Assembly: GCA_013400155.1 (NCBI GenBank)
Contig: VXBM01000428.1
Coordinates: 28,843-92,842 of the forward strand
Direction: 5' to 3'
Length of the DNA: 64,000 bases
From: Helopsaltes ochotensis
Lineage: Eukaryota > Chordata > Aves > Passeriformes > Locustellidae
Positions within the stretch are counted from its first letter, which is position 1. Every line of letters begins with the position of its first letter. Of the stretch, positions 37,701-51,096 are shown piece after piece. The translations under genes and the position numbers were made by a program. Under the pieces are notes generated by a model. That model was not told the DNA's origin and searched no databases. It was given only the letters and a program-made list of their open reading frames with translations.

Positions 37701-40470
37701 ATGTTTGTTTTGGGACAAATGCAAGAGAGTCAGACTGCATTTTGCTTATTTATATAAACAAAATGCTACATATGGCATAGCTGGCTGAGGCTAGACATCA
37801 GAGGGTCCATCCTGTCTCAGCCTCCCCATATATTAACTGCACATTCACTCCTGTGAATTTGCAATTGCTGGCTTGTGATTTGATTATGTTCTTCTGTAAT
37901 TCAAGAATGGGAAGTTTGGGCCTTTCTGCAATAAGCCTTTTAATACCTAGGCAATGCCTAATGATGTTTATGTAACCTCTTCTTTAAAGTATCCAGTTCC
38001 ACAGCTTCCTTAGGTATTTACATTCTTCTCTTTCAACAGCTACCTCTTTAGAAAGCTTTCCTAGATTTCCTTAAGACAAAGTATGCTTAAGGGGTTTAGG
38101 GTTTCTTTTTTCTTTTCATTTTACGTTCTTTATTAAGAATAACTAATTCTTATCATAATAGTATTCCTTCCATTTTAGGAAACAATTTCTATGTTGAAAC
38201 TTTCATCCAAGTTTGCTATCGAGCTTCGGTCTTTTCAAGTAAACAAGCTAGTTTCTTTCAGATTGATCAAATGTGTAGATTATATTAATTCTTTATTTTT
38301 TACACACTTTTGCATGTTGTCATTCTTGAACAGTGAGTGAAACTTAAGTGGTATCAAGAAAACAGCATTTTTTTTTTTCCTTATGCATGTCAGCGCTTGG
38401 GTAAATATATCAAAGAACATAACTTACAATTTTGGAACTGTGTTACATTATTGAATCGTGTTTAGGTTTTGCTTTATTCTGAATCTTTTTTTTCCCTAGA
38501 TGTTTGGGGTATTTTGGTTGTATGTTTTGTTGGGTTTTTGTTTTTCTTAACAGTTTGTCTTCAGTCTCAGTATCTGTGCTTGATTTTCCAAGTCTTTTTA
38601 ATCCTACATTACATTAAGCTATTTCTTCTTGTATACTTACTGTTTTCTTCTTCCTGAATTGCCATTTTTCTTTTAATCCTTCAGTCTTTAGATTGTCTTC
38701 CCACATTACTCACTCAGCTAGCTAATTCTCTCTGTGTGTAGGGGTCTGCTTGTTATCCTTTTTTTACTGCTGTGAAGCCTTCCTTTCCTTGTAATAAAAA
38801 TCAGTTCTTGATCTTTTACTCAAAGTATTTTCTTTCTCCTAGATCTACAGATAATTCTACCTTAAAATTCAAAAATAAATTAACTGTTCCTGGCATCCTC
38901 TAGAATAAGAAATTTTCCTTACCTGCTACAAGATATTCAGTAATTATGTCTCACATTACAAGTTTTATCTGCATGACTTCATATATTTACAGTTATAAAT
39001 AATTTGTCTATGCTCCTGGTGTTTCTTAGGGGAAGTATAATAAGTAAGTGAAAACTGTCTGTGATGAGTCAGTTACAGAAACCAGAGACAGAGAAGATTG
39101 ATGTTTTTTACTGTAAAAGCCACATAAGAGAGGCTTACATTTCCCCTTCATTTAAAAATACAAAGAGTGAAGAAGATTTAAAAGTTAAGGATTGTTTGCT
39201 GCAGATAGAGATGTCAAAAAGGATGTAATAAAAAATATGATTATGAAAATTAAGAGATGCTTTAATGTAAAACTGTCCATTCTGACACGATTCTGACATT
39301 TGTATGATCACTGAGGCTAGAGTTTTGCAAAACTTAACTTTACAACCTTGGTTTAAAAATGCAGCTTTCTGGGAAGAAACTGCAGAATTTGTGCCCTTAA
39401 GAGAATGTGCAATGTAACTGAGGTAGCATAACTGAGTGATATTTCAAAAATAATGATCTATTATTTAGTGATTCTAAAACTTGATAGAAATCTTGATTTC
39501 TGAATGCCGCTTAGGCCACCTCTTAGATGGGTGTTGAGGATTTTTCTATTAGTAGATGGAAAGGTTTGCCAATGCACAGGTGGAAAAAGTGGACAGAAAG
39601 GAGAGTTTGCAGCTGGGCTCCAAGAGGGAAAGTACAGAATAGGAATCTCTTTAGGGGGCAAGAGAATAAAGGAACAGCTGAAACAAGCAGATGGTGGCAC
39701 AAGCTGAATGCATGCAGCAGCCTAAACAGATGACAGGTTAAGAAGGAAATAAAAATTTCAAAAAATAAAGTTACAGTCCACTTGGATAGGAAAACGTATG
39801 TGCTTATATATGCAAGAAGCGTAACAGAGGAAAGGGATGTGAAATGAGAAATTAGAGTGCAAGTGCAGGTGAACTGTACATTCCACCCAGGCAAGTAGAA
39901 ATCTTGTGCAACTTCATTGTAGAGCATTAAAGATTGATGCAGATGTAAGGAGGGGGTGCTTTTTAGGAGAGTACATCAGCACAAGAGATGGAGGAACTCT
40001 GTTTGAGAAGTCTTATCCAGAGTAAGAACTACTAAATGTTATCTGGAAGGTCTTTTTCTAAAGCATTAAAAATATATATATATACACAATTACAATTTTG
40101 AAAAAAAAGCAAGGAAAATAGTCATCTTACACATAGGGTATGAGTATGCTGGTAAATAGAAAACGCCCCAGTCTCTACTTAGAAAGTGACTTGGATTCAG
40201 AATCCTGATTATTCTCAAAGAAAAGGCTGAAACCAGCTCTGTCATATCTCCAGAAAGCACAGTTACGTTCTCAAATCTTTTACATGGCATAGGATAGAAT
40301 GTAGTATGCAGAATTGAATGTGCTATAAGAATAGGTTGTCTTTAGCAGAAGAAGAAACTGACTTTGCAATCTTGTACTTGCATGGTTGGGGAAATATGAA
40401 CTTCTAATTATTTTGAGGTTTGCAGAAATATTTTTGTAGGTCTTAGTCCTAAAAAATAGAGAAAAAAACC

Positions 40471-40493
40471 TTTTTTTTTTTTTTTTTTTTTTT
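40471..40493. repeat. T23 homopolymer followed by CAG
   Basis: A run of 23 T immediately followed by CAG. It resembles a splice acceptor, but no conserved coding sequence follows. Confidence 0.9.
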
Positions 40494-41589
40494 CAGAAGA
40501 GGATCAGTTCCTATATGCGGTCTTTGAATTCTTATGCTATTATGTATTTCCATTCCTCTCTTTCTATATTCAACTTCTATTTGAAGTCAGTAATTTCAGT
40601 TCAACTCATATGCATGTTAGCCTTGTATCAAAGTAATGTATTCAGTGTTTGCTGAGGCTTAGATGGGAATTCCGTCCTTCATAGTCTCATCCTAAATCAC
40701 ATGCAAACAAAAACATCTAATTCATGATGACCACAGAACCTGGAGTGCCAGCTGAAAATGGTTTTTTTTTTAATAGTTCTGAATTTATTTATAAGGCTTT
40801 TTTTACAGGAAAGAATTTTGTTTATTTGCAAATCCTTTTTTGAAGCCATCACTTTGAATTGTATAATGCAGTCTGACAATACTCTATTCTCAGTCCTATG
40901 TGTTGACAGGAAAAGAAATAACCTCAATGCTTTTAGTTGCAAACTTAGTCTGTAGAAGCAATTTCATTTGAAAACAAAAAACAAAGACAAACCCTCTAAG
41001 GCGATGTTTTGTCTATAATAAATTTCTCTGTAAGAAGAAATTTCTAATTAGGGCTGAGGACCTCTTTTTTTCCCTATGTCTTTTCTTAAAAAAACCACTT
41101 TGTTAGTAATTGTTAAACTTCATTTATATTGCATTATAGACTGAGAAATGGCTTATATCTTGTCACATAAAGTAGGATGTATTAGGGTACATTTTCTCGG
41201 CTGTTCTCTATCAGCCATTAGGAATGCAAAATTTAAATCTAAATTTACAACCTTTTTATAGAAATTGTTCAATACACCAAGTCTAGAGACATCCCACTCC
41301 TCAAGTGTGTTTACAGGGGAAAATCACTTGTATCTTCTCTCTGAAAAATTATTTTATTTAACTGATTAGAGAAGAAATGAAAATGCATATCGTTTCAGTA
41401 TATGAGTGAACTGTGTCATGATTAAATTTATGTTTGTTAACAGCCCGCAGGATAGGTGGCAGCTGCCTGTACATATTCAATGCTTCTCATAGACAGCCCT
41501 GAGATTTCAGGTGCAGCTTGGCAAGAAGCACAACGAGTGCCCACTCATTGAACTGCTTGAATTAATCATTAACTGTGAAGGACGTTCTC

Positions 41590-41765
41590 TACTCCAGGAG
41601 TGCACAGAAGCCTCGCTCTTGCTGCCCTGCCCGGGCACTTGGCAGCTGCTGACAGGCGGCATCGTCACTGCCTGCTTGTGTCACTGACAGCACGTCCCAC
41701 CTGCACGCAGAGGCAAGGTCAGGCTGCCCCCAGCACAGCCCCGTCTGGCACTGCCAAGTTTCCAT
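41590..41765. other. GC-rich patch in an AT-rich intron
   Basis: About 175 bases with many G/C runs and several CpG (CCTCGCTC, CCCGGGC, AGGCGGCATCG, CACGTCCC, CACGCAG), unlike the AT-rich flanks. A 60-residue open frame crosses it but has no recognisable similarity. It could be an unrecognised repeat, a regulatory element or a non-coding exon. Confidence 0.4.
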
Positions 41766-43867
41766 CAGTATACAGTAGCTGAAAGGTTTTTTCCACCTAG
41801 AAAAGGAAAAGGAACCAAACTTGCAGCATTTTCTTCCCGTAATCGTCCTCTTCTAAGGTACCGTTCTGTTCCCCGTTCAGTCTTCAAGACACAGTATGTG
41901 AGCATGGACAAAGTCCCCTCACCTGTTTGGGTGGCATGCCCTTTCTAAAGCTCACTGAATCATTTTTGCTTAGAATTTTCATGTTCCTGTGAGCATCAGC
42001 CAATTATAAAATTAGACATGGAATTTGTGTAAATGATAATTCCATACAGGGTGACTTCTAAATGGATTCTACTGGAATTGAGGGCTTCTTAGGGTCCTTC
42101 CTTTTCCCACCTACCCTTTTCCCTCTTCTAGTACAACTGTTTGGATTTGCAACTATTAAGATTCAGTCACTTTTCCATGCTTTACAAAAGCTGGAGTAAA
42201 TGGGAGCGAAAAATTGAGGAAGCAACTATGCAAGACTCTTTGTGTGGGAAAAAAGAAAGCAAAGTACGTGATTAAAATTAGTATTTGAAATGGCATATTG
42301 AATTATTCCTTTAAATACTTGGATGATATTTGTAATACTTCTTCCCTGGGATTTACAAGCACAATGAAAAAAAAAGAAAAGAGAGCTTAGTGTCACAATA
42401 TGAACCGTAAATATCTCTCTAATTAATCCAGTCCTTTCCAGCTGCTCAGATGCCTCCAAATGTTGTTTTGACTATCAAAGAAATGCCTAAAATGCTTTTA
42501 ATCCAGAGTACAGTGGGAATTACTTTGTCAACTCCCTTGTCTGGTTCCTGATACGGACCACCAAATTTACAAGGAATTCTCAGAAAAAAAACTGTTGTCT
42601 TCAGAGAATGCTAAATGATGAGTGTCAGGGAGAAGCAGCTTAGGGAAAGGAGGAATTTAATTGTTTTTTGTTTCAACAGGGAAAATTTCCCCAAAGAGGC
42701 AAATAGATCAACTGAGTAAATAGAACATGAGTAGTCAAAGTAAAACATTCAACAGATGCATTGTTAAAAAGATGCCAGTGTGTTCTTTATCTGAAGTCTG
42801 GGAGGCAGGATGAGGAGCTAGAAAATCACCTGATGCAACTGAGTGCCGTACAGGGAATAGTGAGGTGGGGTGGGGTGATGAAGACAGCCTTTCTGGTTTA
42901 AATCCTGGAAGAAGCAACCACAGCCTTTGAGCTGGATCCACAGCCACAATTATTCAATAATTTATAGGTTTAACTTTGTTAAATCTGGGAGGTTTTTGGC
43001 CTCTGCCATCTGGCACACTCCCAGACAAAGTGATGGGACTGCTCCTGTGGCAGCAAAGAAAGGGGAAGAGGGAAGGAGCAGTGGTTTGAATTCTGTGTTT
43101 GAACTGTGCTGACAGAGTTGGCTGAAAGGCTGGAGAGTGGGACCAAAGTCCACTTTTTGGCAGGGTTGACATAGGCAAATTGACTCTCAAACATAAAATT
43201 CAAGGACATCAATGCTTGAATTTTGAAGTCCTGCTGGTGTTTTGGGGTATACAGTGTTTTATATTGCTGTTCTTAAGCAATATGTTACACAAAGCTAATA
43301 AAACAGAGCTGGTCTGTAGCCACACCTAGAAAATGTTGAGATCAAAAACTTCATTTTACTTGAGGAGACTGTGCAGTACAGAGGACACTCTCTCCTTGTC
43401 GTTATGTAACAGTCTAACATTAGGTTACTGTGAGCATAGGAAACTGCTTGTACTCCTGTGATACTTGAGGCCCATCAAGGATTGTGTCTAAACTGGTAAA
43501 GAGTTAAAGAATCACATAATCAGTGGTCCATTCTATCTAATTATAAACAATTTAGCAGGGGTAGATTAGCAGGTGTCAGCAGGGAATTTATACTTTCATT
43601 CTTGTAGCTGTGTGGCAGCAGAGGAAGGGGCACCACACAACAGCCCTTCTCTGAGTAAGGAATGAGGTGCTGTGGTTCCACAAGGTGGCACTGGGAAGTT
43701 GTAGAACAGTAGGACTGATTTGATATATTCTTTTTAGTTCTGTGAGAACGTTAGTTCTGAAATTTTTCAGTTTAACAACAATGGTGTTTTGACCATTAGT
43801 CTGCAGTAGAAAATACCCCATATTCATGTAGATATGTTTTCTTTGTGAGGGAATGAAAAAAGCTGGG

Positions 43868-43945
43868 AAAAAAAAAAAAAAAGCACACCAAAAAAACAAA
43901 ACAAAACAAAAAAAAAACCCCAAAAAACCCAAAAACAAACAACCC
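43868..43945. repeat. A/C-rich low-complexity tract
   Basis: A16, then AAAAC-type units and CCCCAAAAAACCC blocks. It is the complement of the GGTTT/GTTTT type seen elsewhere in the window. Confidence 0.85.
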
Positions 43946-46774
43946 TTCTGTCATTTTTGAAACCCTTTGCAGTTAGCAAAACATACTTAATGGATTCATG
44001 GCAGTCGCAACTTCTATGAAACTGCACCTTTCATTGTATGTATGTGTTACATGTTCAGGTATAATTCTCAGGTTTAAATTCCTTTCCAAGAATAATTGCT
44101 TACAGCTACACCATGCATCAGTGTTCTTGATCCTATTTTCCTGATATATTAACACCATTAAATGGTTTGGGGCCCATATTATCAGTATAGAACAATATCC
44201 AAAGAAAGTGAATTTCTCCAATAACCTCCTGATATGCAATACGCATAAATTTTATTTTTGGATAGAAGGAGGATTAGCATTAGATTGTAATGTGAGCTAA
44301 TTTTTAGAGTGTCATTATTTCTTTTTGTTATTAGGCTATAATTACACAGACTATAATTAGACTATGAATTAATAAGCTAGCATTGCAGTTTAAAGTTTGA
44401 GGTTGAATTGTAGTGAATGAAAGATATTAATGATAGGGAAGATTGCAAATACAAATGGAAAGTTTAGAAGAAATTATTTGCTGTGGATAAATGCCCAAAA
44501 TAGGGCAAGGACCTGCTCTATTTTTCTTTAAACACATGCCTCAGTTGAAAGATTTTTTTCTTTGATTTCAAAGGGATACTTGCATAGTTATATGTCTTGC
44601 TAAGTCAGAGTATACAGGGTCACTTGTGGAAACACTCAAGTAGTGTCAAATGGATTTTCAAGTCATATGGATTTATACCTTTTTCATGTCTATAAATACA
44701 AAGATGTCCAGCCTGCAATTATCTTTACATTTAAATATTTGCGACCTAAATTCTTCTTCTCCTCATTGTTTCTCATGTGGGTTTTTCTTCCCAGTTACCC
44801 CAAGTCTACAGATATTTTTGGAGAGTATCCACAGCAAGAGGCAGACCTTAATGTAGTCATAAATGTCCAAAATATAGCTTGATACATGTCAGCTGCTGTA
44901 TGGTGCCATTCTTTTTATTTTCTAATTTGACATAAAATTTTGAATTCTGCTTTCTGAGTTCTAGACCTTTCAAACTTCAGAAACTTGGCATCCGACTAGG
45001 TGTCATACCCTGCTGCTCAGGTCATCTCTGTTTCTTTTTCCTGACTGCTATTAAAGGCAAAATGCATCAACAGCCTGACAGTTACATACAAAAACCTGAA
45101 TCTCCAACTTCTGAGCTTTCTTGAGCCTGGCACTCAAAGCTGGAGAAGTCATGAATGTGCTCAAACTGAGAATCATGAACTCATCCCTCTTTTGTGCGGC
45201 TACTGAACTCTCATTTTTAAGTTTAGAAGCACCACTGTCCCAGTAATTTTGAAAAACTGAGCCTTAGGGCTCTGTCACAAGAAAACGAGCCTTTCTTGCA
45301 GGAGTGAAGCAGACAGCTCTGTCCATACTAATAAACCATCCAGGGCCAAGGTGCAAGCAGGAGAAATGTCCACAGTTGCCCATAACTGTGATTGTTAACA
45401 GACCCAACAGTATGGGTCCTGGCCTGTGGCAGCCAATTCTTTTAAAAATGCTGGGTTTCAGCTCAGCAATAGCATAAGCTAGAGCTTATTCCCACAAAAA
45501 GTCTATAATGAGATGGTCTGAAATGGGGGGCAGGCAGGGAGGGAGGGTGGCACCATGGTGCAGCCATAGAGGTGGGAGTCATTCTGTGCCACTTGCCCTC
45601 ATGGCCTGAGAAGGAAAATGGGTTATGTCTCATTTTATGTAATGCATAAAAGATGGCTTAAGGGATCCCTAAACGTCCTCTAGCACGTGGTTTTGAGTCT
45701 TGCCCCTGCTGTTAAACTTCTGTTTCTCTTCTAGGGGGAAAAAATTGCTTTACACTTACAGCTTTAACCTAAATGGTTCAGGGCTGTGTCCCTGGAAGTC
45801 CTGAACTGAGCAATTCAGCATGACAGATTATTAACCAGAATTTAGGTGACGCTCTGTATTTGGTGTATCCTATTGGCTAATCCTAGGTGGTTTCCTAATT
45901 AGTATATTGTGTTCTCAGATTGCCCTCTGAAGTTCTGTTCTCAATTCAAATTGGTCATGTCTTCTGTTCTCAGTTAACTCACAGCAGAATGCAAAATCAT
46001 CTTCAAATTTCTGTCCACAGATGTAAAAATGTAAGGAAACAAATATATTCACAGCTTTAGCTGGGGCAGCTTGAAAACCACGTACCGTCTCCCTGGCCTA
46101 TGGCACAAAATACAAAAATGATTATGTGATTTACAAGCTATACTTACAAGGGATTTGGAAGATAGAATGCATAATGGAAAATAGAAGAGCAATTTTATGC
46201 TTTTATTCAAATGATAGGCTTATGTTGTCCTTTTATTTCAGAAATGTACCTATTAAATATAAATACAAACAATTTTTCCTCATATTGGGTAATCTGTAAA
46301 CCCATTACTGGGAAAGATAATTTCCTGGGTCATGCTGGAATTACTGCATTATTTATTCCCCTTTATCACATATTTTCTTGTTGTATAGTAAAAAAGATTA
46401 TCCAGAGTCTTTACCTGCAGCTATAAAGGCCAGAGTAAAATGTACTGAAATCTTACTGTCATCATGAAAAGCAAAGTTGAAGGATTTGATGTGCTCAATT
46501 TTTGGTCATAGTCAGTTTGTTTATTTAGTGGTAGAGAAATATGCACTCTGTCTTTTTACATGCTAGGTGTAAAATGACAGGATTCATCTTGCCTGCATCC
46601 AATTGAGTGAATTAATTTTATAGCTCTCTTAGTATCTGGTAAAATAGAGAGATATTTCTCCAGAAGTTAGTTAATCTTTTCCTATACAGAAAAATGAAGA
46701 GCTGCACAGAAATTGTTTTTGAAAGCTCTCTCATTCCAGTAGTACAGAATAAAAGACAAGTCAAAAAATGTGCA

Positions 46775-46896
46775 TTTCTTCCACTGGGGCATGCAGAGTG
46801 GTGGCAGTGCTTGTAGGCCTATGACAGGGGAGTTAGAATGAGACGAGATCTTTAAGTTCTCTTCGAACCAAAACTTTCAGTGATTAAGTGATTCTA
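46775..46896 (+). mobile_element. CR1 LINE 3' tail, decayed
   Basis: Follows the CR1 end order: CCTATGACAGGGGAGTTAGA, GATCTTTAAGTTCTCTTCGA ACCAAAAC, then AAGTGATTCTACA. It is strongly diverged but in the expected order. Confidence 0.75.
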
Positions 46897-47424
46897 CATT
46901 GCCTACACATAGAGGCAGTAACCTAAACAGCAAATGCTTTGTATTTAATTACCCCTTTGAATTAACTTCAGTCAAGCCTTAATTTTTTGTTATACTCATG
47001 ACATGATATACCCAAAGGTAGCATCTAATTTAATCTTTCCTAATTTTATTTCAATAGCAAAATGAAGAAATAAAATACATAAAAAGCAAATGAGATCTGT
47101 AGGGAAAGCAGCCTTTTCATAGGTACCTCTTCATTTTTGTCTTCATCACAACTCTCTTGCGTGCCATTGCCCCTTAAAATCCATAGTATTCATAATCTTT
47201 TTTTTTTTACTCACCTTGGTGCTTGTGATCTTCCACTAGAAAGAAGTACAAATAAATAGCAAATTAATTTTATGCTTAGACAATTATATTTTCTTCAATA
47301 AAGTACTTCTTCCTCTATTTTTGTAGCATTCTTTTCTGTCTATCACCCTGATTAGGAGTTGGTTTTTGCATGTATTCCTTTGATGTCCTTCACAGGTTCC
47401 TAGGATAAGCCAGGTAACAGGTGA

Positions 47425-47565
47425 CTTGCAGAGGTCTCTAGTTCAATATCAGGTCTAAGATCAGGTCAGGTTGCTCAGGGCCATATCAAGCCTGGTGTTT
47501 AAAATCTCCAAGGAAGCAGATTTACAACCTCACTGGGCAGCCTGTGCCACTCAGTTTTGTTGCTA
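47425..47565 (-). mobile_element. CR1 LINE fragment, reverse
   Basis: The + strand carries CAGGTTGCTCAGGGCCATAT, AAAATCTCCAAGGAAGCAGA and TTACAACCTCACTGGGCAGC CTGTGCCA, matching the reverse complement of a CR1 3' region. It lies about 530 bases from the forward CR1 tail at 46896. Confidence 0.82.
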
Positions 47566-48311
47566 ATTAGTATATTCCTCTACTATATACTGTAAATTAT
47601 TATTAAAAAGATTTTTTTTTCTCCCTAAAGTTAGTGAGGAAAATGTAGAGAATTAGCTTTGAACTCCCTTGCTAAAAATTAGGACTTTTATATTTCAGAA
47701 AATTTTCAAAACAGTGCCTGGATGGGCTGGCAGGGCAGGCTGGTGCCCATCTCTAGTTCTTCTCAATCCTAAGGGTACAAGTTTTCTAGAAGTACTTTAC
47801 TTTGAATAGTTCCATTGAAAATCAGAAAGCATGACAGCTCCTATTTGTTTATCTTATTTTTCCATTAGTTTTTACTGCTTTGGAAGTTATGTTTCTTTAT
47901 GAAGAGAATAAATAGATCTGCCTCGAGGCAAGGTTGCCCTTTCCTTAGGGAATGGGTTGGGGAACACAAATGTCCATCCTCTAGGGAGAGTGGTGGAGAG
48001 GAACTGTCATGGCCAAACCACCCAGGAACTGCAGTTTACACAGAACCCAAGAGGCTGCAGAGACGCAGAGAGAAGAAATAACCAGGCCTCAGTGGTGATG
48101 GAAAACAACTTCTGTGGATCAAAGACTGCTTGGCAGTTTGCTTCAACTCAGACACCCACTTAGTTGAAACCAAGCTTAAAGGACAGGCAAAGGGAGAGGT
48201 GTTCATACCCATTGTGTCTGATTAAGTCGCTTGAAGTATTCTTAGTCATAAATTCCCTATGAAAAGTAATTCAAATTTTTTTCTGCCTTTTTTTTTCTTT
48301 TTTCTTTTCTC

Positions 48312-48334
48312 TTTTTTTTTTTTTTTTTTTTTTT
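48312..48334. repeat. T23 homopolymer in a pyrimidine tract
   Basis: A TTTCTTTTCTC tract leads into 23 T, followed by CAATAG. A Lys-rich reverse frame across it is an artefact. Confidence 0.9.
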
Positions 48335-51017
48335 CAATAGCCTATTGTCTTTTTTGGAGAGATGTCTGTAAGGAAAACATATAGACAAATACATCTCAGT
48401 ACTTTGGCTGACTCTGAGTCCTGTCAAAGAAAATTTTAGCACAGAGCTGTTTTATTTTTTTTTCTAAAATTGGCTTGTTTAATTTGACTTGCTGACTCAT
48501 TTTTCCAGCTGGTCTGTCATTCTACTCAATTCCAGATGAGGCAATAGGAAAAAGAATACTCTTTTGAATATCCCACCCTCTTGCCAAACCAAGTAACAAT
48601 TAAAAACTCCAATTTTCATTGCAGTTCTTTATCTCTGTTAATTATCCAAGGAACAGTAAATCAGATATATTGTCTCCTGCTTGTTGTCAATAATTTAAAT
48701 TCTAAATTCTTTATAGATTTGTTGCAGATTTAACACACTGCTGCTTGTCCCTAAATTACATAGTATTTCTCAACTTGGATCCAATTCAGTGTTTCATTTT
48801 TACATTTGAGATCAAATGCTAGACAGTCCAGTCTAATTGACTCATGTGTTTTCTACACACACAAGAGAACCCACATGACTTGGTAGCTTTTAATCCAAAA
48901 GGTCTCTCAAGTATCTAATTAGTGACCGTCAGTAGGGTTTTTCCATAGTTTTTGAGAGACTCTATTCTGAGTCAAGTGTTTAGTGGACAATAAACTGGGA
49001 GCAGTGTGAGTTGAGAAAGAACAGGAGTAGAGTAGGCAGGGACACTGTGAGCTGCGAGGTGCCAATATCAAATAATATGGTGATAATCAGATAAGAAAAA
49101 AACAGATATTAATTAACTAGAAGCATAAAGATCCATTAGAAGAATTATAGCTGTCATTTTTTAAAAGATGTCCAGAATAAAAGGGGGATGGCAAATGTGG
49201 TACAGTATTAATAAATGAGATGTAAATATGCCAGGTGAAGTCATTTTTGCACTGCCCATACTGATATTTTTAGGGTAATAGAAGGTATTTTTCATCTGTC
49301 TTTATCTATATGAACTATGAGGAAAAAAATTTGCTGTCATGCAGTCATGTCATTCCTGTACCTGTCTGTGTAACTGTAAATGTAATTGGTGACTTATTAG
49401 AGGGGAATTACCCTATATTAAACTACCAAACAAGCAACTTAAATTAGTGCTAATGCAGTAGAATAGTTGCTTTAATTCTCCTTTTAACTGTAGAAACAAG
49501 GGGGTTGTATGGATAAAGCAAATCAAAACATATTGTTAATTGAAAATGGCATCCATCACAAAGCTTTTTTTGCCCTTATTGCATATAGGGGTCAACACTA
49601 ATAAAGTTTCATCATTTGCTACCTGTTGATGGACGATGTGAAGCCATTCCTACAGCTCTTGGTTAATACTTGAGCCCTGATTATGTCAATCAATTGTTTT
49701 TGCCTATTTGAGAAGTGAAGATTTGGATGCTAATTGCACATGCTAAATAATGCAGTGAAAATTTTTATAAATAATCATTTAAAACCTTAGCAATGATGAG
49801 TAGTTTACAATGAGTCTCTGCGATTTTAAAGTGTATTATTTAATGAAAACATTACCTTATTACTTACTCACAGCCTGCATGCAAATTATTTGTAGGACAT
49901 TTTAATTTTAAGCATCAAATTCATAGAAAGGAATTTTCATTCTAATTTCATGTTGTGATCCATGATTTGTACATTAAAGTGGTAAAGTTAAAGATCCATA
50001 AAGAAAGAGATCCCTAAAAAGGAAAAGCTGTCTGACCCTTGAAAAGAGGGACATGAATATGGTGAGCAGCTCATTAAAACTGTTGGGAAAACATTTTTCC
50101 CAGCTTTTAACAGAAACTCAAATGTAGAGCAAAATAGTCAGCTAGAAGTGAAACATAGTATTTTTAAATTTTTCTATGTGTCTGTTAGGATTTTTAATAT
50201 TTTTAAAGCAATATCCAGATTTTGACTTTAAATTTTTCTTATTCAAATCAGAAAATTTGCATGGGAAATCATTTCAGCTGAAAAGTCTGTTTTCAGTCCA
50301 AAACTTGGAGAGATCTTGGGGAATTCTTCTGAAGCCATAACTCCTTGTAGTTGCTGAGACAGCTTAGAGTAGCATTGTGTAAAAAGAATGGAATTATGAT
50401 AAAAAACCCCACAACTTAACTGAATATCAACAGCTTAAGGTGAAAGATCAGAAACTTAACCATTGTATGGAAGTCGGTTGAACCAATTTAGTGGTTTTGC
50501 ATAAAGAAGACTGAGTCTGAGCAAAATGAGAATTTTTTTTGTGTTGTATCTGGAAATTTCATATTTTATATCCTAAAAAATCCTGGTTTGCATTGCTTTA
50601 AATTCTACTGCCTCACATATATTCTTTTTTAAGTCATTGGTAAGCATCTAATATTGATATGTCTTGTCAACTAATTTAACAAAACCTGAAGTGTTATAAT
50701 TATCACCCTAGAATAGAAAAACTAAAAATTTAAATACTTCATAAGCAATCACCTATGTAAGACTTTTAAAGTACGAGGGCTGTGTAAAAGAGCATTCTTC
50801 TTGGTTCTTCTTCATTGAAGAAATAATAGGAATACTTACAATACCAGAATATATATATATTTTTTTTACATCTCTCATATGTATTATGGTGACAAAAACT
50901 GGAAAATTCATTGTGTTCTTTTTCTATGACAATATATGAAAAGTCCAGGTGTCATTGACTTGACGGTCATAATAAATTATTATCGTTGTTACATGCATTG
51001 TTTTTTAACCTGCACAG

Positions 51018-51096
51018 GTACGTGTGTTCACATTTTCTGTTGGCCAACATAATTATGACAAAGGACCCATACAGTGGATGGCCTGTGAAAATAAAG
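51018..51096 (+). CDS. CACNA2D1: CACNA2D1 exon (6th): VWA domain with Cys404
   Basis: Encodes VRVFTFSVGQHNYDKGPIQW and MACENK plus the first base of a Gly codon (human 382-408). The acceptor is CTGCACAG; the donor GTACTG is weaker than the neighbouring GTAAGT donors. The Cys in WMACENK matches Cys404, known to form the disulfide linking the alpha2 part to delta. Arg396 of human is Lys here. The exon starts in phase 0 and ends in phase 1, so it must be spliced together with the next exon. Confidence 0.94.

Larger units (their letters stand above)
31794..51017 (+). other. CACNA2D1: CACNA2D1 19.2-kb intron between 5th and 6th exons
   Basis: Starts GTAAGT and ends TGCACAG. It contains a 23-T run (40471-40493), a GC-rich patch (41590-41765), an A/C-rich tract (43868-43945), CR1 pieces (46775-46896 plus, 47425-47565 minus) and another 23-T run (48312-48334). 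The rest is AT-rich, with no recognisable protein, RNA gene or transposon. Short open frames on both strands lack any family resemblance. Confidence 0.82.

Noticed and set aside
39461..39927. Overlapping open frames on both strands (up to 134 codons)
   Set aside because: Intronic, with no recognisable domain, no conserved splice context and composition like the flanks; chance frames.
40458..40520. T23 followed by CAG, an apparent strong acceptor
   Set aside because: No conserved coding sequence or matching donor follows, and alpha2delta-1 is already continuous from 31793 to 51018.
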